Assembly (NCBI RefSeq): GCF_023101765.2
Contig: NC_064237.1
Span: forward strand, 1,922,001-1,986,000
Reading direction: 5' to 3'
Length of the DNA stretch: 64,000 nt
Source of the DNA: Spodoptera frugiperda
Lineage: Eukaryota; Arthropoda; Insecta; Lepidoptera; Noctuidae
Shown here: positions 55,850-64,000 of the stretch, piece by piece
Numbering within the stretch: the stretch's first letter is position 1
How the letters are laid out: every line of letters begins with the position of its first letter
The notes under the pieces: model-generated
Database searches by the model: none
What the model saw: the letters and a program-made list of their open reading frames with translations, nothing else
Told to the model about the DNA's origin: nothing
Program-made: the position numbers and the translations under genes

Positions 55850-57265
55850 AACAAATCTAATGAAGAATATTCCTAAAGCCAAGTTTGCTATTTTTAATTT
55901 TGATAATTTTAATAATTCTCTGCCAAAGAAAGAAAAGAAGTAATCATAGGTAAAGTTAGAAAATAGTACCCAAGCGAAGCTAATTCAGACTACTAGTCAC
56001 TAAATAAAATTATGCAAAAATCTTTCATGAATAAAGTTCCCAGAGAACCTTTATCTTTATCAGCAAAAAGAACAATTTCAACAAAAATATTAATTCAACT
56101 AAGTAATAAAGATAAAAATAATAATAAAAAACAATCACCAAAGTTGTGTACTATTAAAAAAAATACAAAACACAATTTCCTACTAATTCCACAATTGGGA
56201 GTAAAATTCTCCGCAACACAAATACCTCCTTGAGGTGCCCTTAGAAAAAAAGTTGTGTAAGGAGATGAAGAATATCATTGTTAATCCTAAAGTTTGGGGG
56301 TATCTCGCACTGGGGACTAATGGGGACTGAAGAGGAGTGAAGGGGGGCTAAAGGAACAAGTTGGGGAATAAGTATTATCTGTAGAGTGTGTCATTAAATG
56401 TTTGAAGAAGTGTGGGTAGTCGGATAAATTGCGCTCAGAAGATAAGTGGCGGGTTTATGGTGCGTGAGTTTTTATGATATGTGCTTAGTAGGCACTTGTG
56501 TCGTTTCTGCATATAATATTGTGGGATTTACATCTTTTTGAGAATTTATGTGGCAAATTATTTGGTGAGATTTTTGGCACTTACGTGTACATTTTGGCAA
56601 TGGCGGTTTATGTACCACGTTGGGCGCCAATAGTTATGTCTACATTTTTACTATGTGAGAGTTTTTTAACAAACGATCTGTTCTATGAAATCAAGAAATG
56701 TTTACAATTTTAACTGCAATCTCATAAAAATATTTCTCAATGTCTATATAAAATCAATTGCTGTTCGTTAGTCTCGCTAAAACTCGAGAACAGCCAGATT
56801 TGGAAAATTTTCGTCTTGAATTATTTGTTGAAGTCCAAAAAGGGTTTGAAAGGTAAGAAAAGAATGTTTGGTGGTACGAAGTTCGCTGGTTCGGCTAGTT
56901 TGCAATAAAAAAAATCATACCTAATCTAAAGTTACAAAAAAGGAAAGAGTTTTGACATACCTTCTGAAACAATCCAATACAGTATCCTCCATTCTACTCC
57001 TTTGTCAATATGTAGAATATCACCGTTATAATTAAACTGTATCACCCAAGCACTGAGCCGAACAACACATAAGTTGAGGTAGTCCCAAAGCCGGTACAGC
57101 TAAGTGGAGTTTCCAACTGCTCTACGCGAAATATGATAGTACCGGTGTGAGTTATAATAACTTGGTCTGGATGGGGACTGAAACTATATCGGGGTGATTC
57201 AAAACAACATGCTCTGAGTTATAGTATCATGGTTTTTATTCCCAAAGGTAGAAGTGGAAGTGAAT
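55850..57265. other. AT-rich DNA, no supported gene
   Basis: Open frames near 56012-56233 and 56498-56713 lack start context and splice signals. No repeat family from this window is present. Confidence 0.45.
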
Positions 57266-57270
57266 GACTT

Positions 57271-57478
57271 TGGATGCACGGTTAGCGCGGTGGCTGCTGG
57301 CTGCCATGCAACATGTAGTGGAGTTAGAGTTCGAGTCCCGCTCAGAGCAACTCTTCGTGTGATCCACAAATTTATGTTTCGGGTTTTAGTGTCATGTGTA
57401 TGTGAACTAATATGTTTGTGAACGCAGCCACGACATAGAGAAACTCTTAGTGTGATACAACGTTATTTTTTTTTAAAT
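57271..57478 (+). mobile_element. R1 tRNA-derived SINE, diverged full copy
   Basis: GGATGCACGGTTAGCGCGG head, AGTTCGAGTCCC (altered B box), GTGTGATCCACAAATTTATG and ACGCAGCCACGACATAG, then a T-run. Confidence 0.7.
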
Positions 57479-57584
57479 GGAAAAGAGAAGAGAGAGCTAA
57501 GAAAAGACATGTTTTGTAGGAATGTTGTTTATCCAAAGATGAAAAAGATGAGATGAGAGGTGAAAAAGCAAGTCTGAACTTTGA

Positions 57585-57650
57585 TATCAAACTTGTATGC
57601 ATACATAGCACGGTAGCATAACACATCTCTGGTGGAAAAGCACCCTTTAT
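57585..57650 (+). mobile_element. R6 MITE end fragment
   Basis: CATAACACATCTCTGGTGGA followed by AAAGCACC is the right terminal repeat of R6. The rest is absent. Confidence 0.5.
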
Positions 57651-58212
57651 CAACTTTTCCTAAATACCAAAATCAAATAAACAGTTGAACTAAACAAATA
57701 AATAAGAGTAAACAATTTAATCTAAGAACTTTTATTTCCTCTCCGGACTTCCCGGCCGCCATCTTACTTTGCACAGATAACGTATAATTCGGCAAGGCCT
57801 ATCGTGTTGCCAATACAAAAAAAAAATGTTGCAATTTAAATTGAACATTCAAAAGCAACACTGGTGCGGAAATAATAGAAATAATCAAGGCTCCTTCGCT
57901 TTGTATGCAAATAAGCAATCCGCCACGGGCAACGGAGATCTGACTAATTCTTAGAAAACAACATTTTCTCACAAAGACTAAGTTAATAAAAGAAAACATT
58001 TATCTAATGAAGTTAGTGCTACTTTTTTACTTTGTTCTATTTTTCTTGTTGTAATTGTAGTGACAATAATGCTGTGTATTTACTACTAAGCTTTTTTTTC
58101 TTTTGTTTTAATGAAGCTGGTGTTTTATTTGTTAAACATTATTTATTTTGTGTTTGAAGTAGCAAATAAATCTTGTTAGTTTATTATTTTGACCATAATT
58201 ACGTATAATGTA

Positions 58213-58343
58213 TCCTTAGTATGAGTGTGCTTTGCGTTGAACGAGGCGCTCTGATTGGCCAGTTTGAATGAACCAGCCAATCACAGCGCCGAACGCGCTT
58301 TCGTTTCTTTCTCGTTAAACGTTAAACATACTCGTACTAAGCC
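58213..58343. mobile_element. R8 palindromic MITE, short form
   Basis: CCTTAGTATGAGTGTGCTTT and TAAACATACTCGTACTAAG are terminal repeats. The core has CTGATTGGCCAGTTTGAATG and CAGCGCCGAACGCGC. Confidence 0.75.
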
Positions 58344-58861
58344 CTTTGATGAAAGATTAATATGTGTTTTTTTTAACGATATTATCAAACTACGTATTTT
58401 TCTAAATTAAGCTGCTTTCTAATAAATCGGCACATTACAAATCTCACTTTATAATCCTCACAGCAAATCTTGGCACATAGGCACAATACTAATCCGATAA
58501 CCGTGCCACCTCTACAGAATTGTCATTCTTAATCTCTACCCTTCAGCGGGAGGTGAAACACTAGGAGATCACTTGCGTAAAATAAAACCACTATCACGTT
58601 TACGTGACACAAATAAGAAATCGCCTGGCGACAATCTTGAAACACCTTCTGGCACGCTTTATATCTGGACTTAATTAAACTTGAGACAATTTCTCTTGAA
58701 AACTGGGGAATTCGCGCTGAATAGCAATATTTATTCAAAGAGGATTATTTTTAAGATCACGTCGCTGGGGTCTGGGGTTGCTAGTCGGCCATATTTTATT
58801 TTTTAGCTATCATACTTTGATGGTTTAAAGATAAAGATAAATTAAGATATAGAACTATTAA

Positions 58862-58975
58862 CGAATGGAGTTTCTTTCTCGTTCTTCTCCATTCGAAGCT
58901 ACACTTTAGAACGAGCACCTAGCTTCACTGACAGACAGACTGACAGACTATTATTTATTTCTTTATTTGTTGACG
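58862..58975 (+). repeat. Interspersed repeat shared with 23240-23335
   Basis: GAATGGAGTTTCTTTCTCGT, GAACGAGCACCTAGCTTCAC and an ACAGACTG duplication followed by ACAGACTATTATTTATTTCT. Confidence 0.65.
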
Positions 58976-59561
58976 TTTCAAAAGTACCTATTTATGGTTT
59001 AATTTGAATAAATGATTTGACTTTGATAGTATAAAGTAATATCATCTATATGAAGATGCATTTGAATGAATATATTTTTTATTCTTATTATATCTGTAAT
59101 ACTTACGCGTCAATTTAACTACAAAGGTTGAACATGTGCCGAACTAAAAAAAAAGTTAATATAAATCGAAATAAGCTGCCATTTCAGTTTTTTTAATTAA
59201 ATCTTAAACTATGAAGCACTCGTTAAATTAGAATTTTTGTATGCAATATAAACGTCGAACAATTTTGAACGACATAACCTCATAACGTGGCTCCAAGCAT
59301 GCTAATGCAGTGTAAGCTATAAAAGCAACTAGGGCGTGTCAATAAGAACGCATACTCCATGGATAATGTGAAAATGGAGGGACAACGGAGTAAAAATACC
59401 TAAATATTGTCACACGTGAAGCTTTTCATAATTTCTACAAAACTATTTGATAATACAGACATAGTAAACATAGTTTATGTTGAAAACAATACATTTATAA
59501 TTATAGAAAATAAAATATATTTCATAGCTACCTAAATAGTAAAGTGGAAATTGAAGTGAAA

Positions 59562-59830
59562 GTGTGGGAGAACAAGTATGGTTTTTCCACACTTTCACTT
59601 CAAATTCTCGTCATGAATGGGCCGGCTCGACCGTGATACCACGGCCTCACAGAAAACCGACCGTTGTATCATATGATGGAGGTTACTGGAGGCCCAATTA
59701 CCCCCCGAATCTTCCCAATCCCCGTTCCCCAACAACTCTTAAATTTTTAACCCCCAAAGGCCAGCCACGCATTTGTAGTGACACTGGTGTTTCGGGTGGG
59801 GGTATGGGCGGCCATAGACACACGAAACCT
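59562..59830 (-). mobile_element. R2 element, minus strand, near full length
   Basis: AGTGTGGGAGAACAAGTATG, CCACGGCCTCACAGAAAACC, AACCCCCAAAGGCCAGCCAC and GGCGGCCATAGACACACGAA are the reverse order of R2. The 116-codon open frame on the + strand here is an artefact of the repeat. Confidence 0.75.
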
Positions 59831-60144
59831 ATCACTTGTATGACATTAAACATTACTTGCACAATATCAAACATTATATTATTGGTAGGTATTCGTATTG
59901 GGCAATTATTATAGTTTTACGTAATTACCGCAAAAGAGTGGTCACTCTGGATTTACTTCTCAATGTCTTCATATTTTTCATTACAGATGTACTCGTTGCA
60001 TATTTCATGGTGGTATAGAGGTGCCAATGGGGTCGTAATAATTACTTCTAGCAGTAGTTTTGTCTCTACGAAGCACCATTTATGATGTAAATGTGTAATT
60101 AATAGTGCTTTATTACGTTTTTCTGCCAAGAAGGAAAATAAATT

Positions 60145-60250
60145 GCCTCGTTGTCTTGTTGGTCGAGTAGCCACAAGTACTACTGCATAACAAGGGGCCT
60201 CGGGTTAGATTCTCAGATCATCGAAGTTTGAAAGCACCTCTGCCTACCCT
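60145..60250 (+). mobile_element. R4 SINE head fragment
   Basis: GTCTTGTTGGTCGAGTAGCC (A-box region) and CCTCGGGTTAGATTCTCAG (B-box region), then a jump to CACCTCTGCCTACCCTTC, so the middle is deleted. Confidence 0.65.
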
Positions 60251-60649
60251 TCAATAATTCAAAATCCGTAAAACTGCGAAGACTAAATATTATCTCTATA
60301 AGAAACGGAAAGACATACTGTTTTTGCATTTCTTAAAGATAAATAACCATCGCTAAAACACGATATCAAATTTAACTAAAACTATGCTTTAAATGGAAAC
60401 TAGTAAACACAAAATTTCGAACATAAAATCTAGCAGAGTACACAAAAACTATTTGTTATCGGAACGAAAACAAAGAGTCTTTGTCTAAAGCGCAAAAAGT
60501 ACAATATAACTAAAGACCGTGTTTCTTGAGAACACGGTGAAGTTGTTTTTTTTTATTTATCTTAGCTCTTAGGAAGCTAGTCTTGAGAATTGGTACGAGT
60601 ACGAGTAAGTCTTATTATTGGTTCGAATTTATTTAATTAGAATATGTAT

Positions 60650-60775
60650 TATTGAATGGGACTTTATAACACAATAGTAAAAAGTGGGTGTACATTGTTC
60701 AGTGGAATTACGTGTCGTAATATGCACCTCTGCCCACTCCTTCGGGTATAACAGGCGTGACGATACTATATTATA
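60650..60775 (+). mobile_element. R4 SINE, 3' part
   Basis: GGGACTTTATAACACAATAG, TTACGTGTCGTAATATGCAC and CTCCTTCGGGTATAACAGGC match the R4 tail. Confidence 0.7.
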
Positions 60776-60859
60776 ATAAAAAAAATGTGATTGTAAATTG
60801 TTCATCATAAAGCAAGAGTTCTCAGCGGGTAACAGTTACATACCTACTAGTTATGGTAT

Positions 60860-61000
60860 TCTGTCGGGAAACTGAACACCCAAAACACCAGAAGCATTAC
60901 AATTACGTTGCCGGCCTTTTGGGGGTTAGGAATTTAAGGGTTGTTCGAGAATCGGGAATTTGGAAGATTGGGGATGGGGGTATTTGGGCCTCCGATTACA
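60860..61000 (+). mobile_element. R2 element, central part
   Basis: ACACCAGAAGCATTACAATT, CCGGCCTTTTGGGGGTTAGG, AATTTAAGGGTTGTTCGAGA and GATTGGGGATGGGGG match R2. Confidence 0.65.
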
Positions 61001-61711
61001 AAGCACCAATCTCTTTTTATATCGTGCTGAGAAAAATATTTGTTAAAAATTATGAAGTAACGTCCTTTCCCAGTATTTAGCTAAAAGATATTAAAAAACA
61101 AGAATTCACTAAATATATTAAAAACTACACTTAAAAAGAAAAAACATACACAATATTAATATTACTCGCAAATGCTACACAAAAGGGTACCAAAACAACA
61201 AACACAAACGAAAACAAACTAAGAATTACAAGAAAATATTTCAAAACAGTACAATTATATTAAAACGCTACAAAAGAGAAAGTGTTGCCAACAAAACGAA
61301 CCGTCTCGACTCACATTTACAATTCAAGGATGTTCAAAGTTCCCTAATTGATTGTTTCGGAGGTCCCCTAAGCCTGCTTTTAGCTAAAAAAGGGAGGGAA
61401 ATAAAAAAAAAACAGTGAGACGTGAACATGGATGGAGCTAAAGGTTCCGTGTTTACGAAAACAACAAAATGTGGATGTGATAAATTTAAACAAACAAAGA
61501 ACTGCGTATCGATGTATTGGTTTTCCTGGTAGTCAAGTTGTAGTATCGGTTGATTGGGCAAACAAAATATTAAGGCTCGTTCTTGTGTCCACTCACACAT
61601 CAGTTCTGTTGTTATTTGATGTGCGTGTTCTTGCAGCAGATTATTAGGTATCTGATCAAAGAACTACTACGACGACTGTTGTACAACATAGCAAACATAT
61701 AATTTTCCTAT

Positions 61712-61870
61712 GACACTATTAACATTATAAATGAGAAAGTTTGTTTGTTTGGATGTTTCAATGTTTGTATGTCAATCACGCTGAAACCACTAAACAGATT
61801 TTGATGAAAGGTATAGTTAGGGTATGATCTGACTTGAGTGACAGGATAATTTTTATTCCATTTTATTGAC
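61712..61870 (+). mobile_element. Helitron-like 5' part
   Basis: AACATTATAAATGAGAAAGT, TTGTTTGTTTGGATG, CAATCACGCTGAAACCACTA and GATTTTGATGAAAGGTATAG are the usual 5' third of lepidopteran Helitrons. It is truncated and no CTAG end follows. Confidence 0.55.
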
Positions 61871-62314
61871 AGAAGCTATTATATACATATGTATAGAAAA
61901 ACTCACCTTCTGTAATAATTATAACTAACAAAAAATATATTAGAGAAGTGTAATATCGGTAAAAGTATACAAAGTTTAACAAATGTACTACATAAATGCT
62001 TTTTAAGATAATAACCTATTTTTATACCAAACGTAAAATATAAAACCATGAACGTTAAAGCAACTAGACAATATAACCCTAGCTAACAGGCTCATGTCTT
62101 CACAAGTAACACAACAAGTCAGCTCCTTATATTTATAGGTTATACTTATTGAAGCGCTTCGGTACTAAGCAAAAAAATAATACATTGCCTATATAATAAC
62201 CTATATAATAACTTATAAGAGTATAAATATATTTCTGTATAAATATATTATTAACCAGAAACCTGTAAAACCGGTTAACTAACAATTGGGATACTAAATA
62301 TAGGAAAATATATT

Positions 62315-62465
62315 TAGTAATAAGCACACCCCCTATTACATGGGACTTATAACACAAATGGTAAAAAGTGGGTGTACATTGTATAGCGGCATTACATGCC
62401 GTAATGTGCATCTCTGCCTACTCCTTCGGGGATAAAAGGCGTGACGTTGACGAGATAACAGAGAA
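62315..62465 (+). mobile_element. R4 SINE, 3' part
   Basis: CCCCCTATTACATGGGACTT, ACAAATGGTAAAAAGTGGGT, TTACATGCCGTAATGTGCAT and CGGGGATAAAAGGCGTGACG. Confidence 0.75.
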
Positions 62466-62559
62466 GAATAAAATATGTGTCCAGCGAGTCTTAAAACTTT
62501 TAAATAAATCAATAAATTGATAATACTAAGTACTCATTCAACTCTACTAACAGTTTTAA

Positions 62560-62796
62560 CTTGTGCCACAAAAATCTTCATTACAATCTTCACAATCAAC
62601 AAAGCTGAAAGTTCCAGAGCCAGAAATTAAACTAGAAAAAGTGATCCGTGTTCAACAAAAGAAACTTTGCACTAGTGGAGATAAGCTACTAAGCGACTAT
62701 AGATCTTATTCCGTTCCGACGCCTCAAAGAGGGATCCCTAAAGAACTTTTTCAATCAACCGGCTTCTATGTCTTATGGCAATCGGTATTAACTTAA
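62560..62796 (+). CDS. Candidate coding segment, unknown (no confirmed start)
   Basis: A 78-codon open stretch, bounded by TAA upstream, reads LVPQKSSLQSSQSTKLKVPE and on to YRSYSVPTPQRGIPKELFQS, TGFYVLWQS, VLT and stop. There is no ATG. Composition (P, S, K, Q rich, with aromatic motifs) is protein-like and matches no repeat here. A possible donor lies at TCG|GTATTA (62784) and a strong pyrimidine tract with an acceptor at 62891 follows. A clean in-frame upstream acceptor was not found. It may be a real exon or chance. Confidence 0.25.
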   Translation, partial: LVPQKSSLQSSQSTKLKVPEPEIKLEKVIRVQQKKLCTSGDKLLSDYRSYSVPTPQRGIPKELFQSTGFYVLWQSVLT

Positions 62797-63119
62797 TTTG
62801 AAAGGTGATGGCATCGAGAGAGCTTATTGCCTATTGGTCCATCTACCCTTTGTTTTTTTTTCGCTACTCTGCCTCTTTTTGTGTTCTTCAGAAACTGTCA
62901 GAAAAATATGAAAGTTTTTTTTTAATTCACGTTTTGTGTGGAAAACACATTCATTAAGATTGGAAGTTAGGAACTATTTTGAGTTATATTCGTTTTTAGA
63001 AATCAATCAATCAATTGGGTAAATGTAAAGATGAACAATATTTAAAGCAACTTTAATTGGAGATACACCATAGAATATCTAAATAATGACTATAAAAACT
63101 TAACTTAACTTAAACTTAG

Positions 63120-63370
63120 GTTATAACTTTCGTGAGATATACTAAATTAATTATTATTTTCAGCTTACTCAAGTTACTGTTTGTAGCGTAGTAACGCGAA
63201 ACTCGACTAACTTCAAGCCATGCTAGAGTCTCATATTCATGACAGTCGCTGCGTCGCGTATTGTGTAATGCTGCTCTATAAATGAATGAATGAATATGAG
63301 CCTCTAGTATTGATTGAAAGTAGTCGAGTGGCTCGTCAAATAAAGCGTGATTAAGCCGAAAAGAATAATA
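63120..63370. mobile_element. R5-related foldback element
   Basis: TTCGTGAGATATACTAAATT resembles the R5 end. AGTCTCATATTCATG and GAATATGAGCCTCTAG form internal arms. GAGCCTCTAGTATTG and GGCTCGTCAAATAAAGCG also resemble 4725-4795 in the 4.7-kb intron. Confidence 0.5.
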
Positions 63371-64000
63371 ATTAATTTAGAAAATACATGTTAGTATTGC
63401 AATATTCTTTTTAAAATAAAACTATTGGAAACTATGTGCCAGTTTCCATTGCAAAATATACGAACAGAATCCAATCTGTATGAGCTATGAGTTATTTTTA
63501 TATTTCTATTACTAAGTGTCGCGTACGGAACGAACACAAAGGAAGTTTATGATTGTGAATTTTAAATGAGAATGGGTTCATTATTAATTCTTAGTTTGTA
63601 TTGAAAAATGTTGCTTGTGTTTGTGGATTCAGCTCTAGTAGCGTAGTTGGACATTCAACATTATGCTTTATTGCATTAGTGATAAAGCTTACCATATCTG
63701 TTGATTTATTTCAAATAGTGCACATCTTCTTTACAATTATATTGTAAAGAGGATGGTTGAAACTTCAGGTGACCGAAAGGCTCCTATTCAAAGAGGTAAT
63801 CAAATGCTTCCACTCTTTTGAGCACAATTATTTATTAGGACAATTATTTCGAAGCTTTATATTAGTTTTTATTTTTTATATTTCTTATAAATAAGGAGCA
63901 GTAAGACATGATTGTCTCCGTCGCATCGTGCGTATTTGTGAACCACGAAAGGCAGAGTAGAGTCAATGTTTATTTAACTTCTTTATATTCTCAAATTGAA

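Noticed and set aside
59564..59914. 116-codon proline- and glycine-rich open frame
   Set aside because: It is the antisense reading of an R2 element, and similar readings occur in other R2 copies.

Overview
The window looks like nuclear DNA from a moth or butterfly, most likely a noctuid-type lepidopteran. The evidence is an AT-rich background, small phase-conserved exons split by 0.2-3 kb introns with GT-AG borders, and a dense load of short non-autonomous transposons of lepidopteran type: tRNA-headed SINEs, terminal-inverted-repeat MITEs, a Helitron with TC and CTAG ends, and LINE 3' tails. No bacterial-style operon, viral gene, CRISPR array or intact transposase is visible. The organism assignment is inference.

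Region 1-18.2 kb. One gene is certain. It lies on the + strand, its 5' end is outside the window, and I can read its last eleven exons plus one duplicated exon. The joined frame gives about 921 residues. It encodes a single-pass type I membrane protein with four or five CUB-like domains, one degenerate LDL-receptor class A domain, a transmembrane helix and a very short cytoplasmic tail. This layout resembles LEV-10/Neto/CULD-type receptor-clustering or trafficking proteins, but I do not assign an orthologue. The first visible exon is present twice, with identical exon sequence inside diverged flanks, and including both copies would shift the frame. One intron uses a GC donor. The introns hold SINEs, MITEs, a Helitron fragment and a short reverse-transcriptase relic.

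Region 18.2-64 kb. This part is mostly repeat-rich intergenic or long-intron DNA. I see no second complete gene. Three small candidates deserve a check: a possible first coding exon at 20267-20396 downstream of a CpG-rich patch, a 23-codon ATG-to-donor segment at 28014-28082, and an open stretch at 62560-62796. The rest is built from recurring families described below as R1 to R8, simple repeats, and two mutation scars: a SINE with an inverted template-switch insertion at about 53.0 kb and a MITE nested inside its own family at 14.4 kb. The most unusual signals are the duplicated exon, the scarred SINE and the roughly 1.47-kb Helitron-like element at 47.1-48.5 kb.
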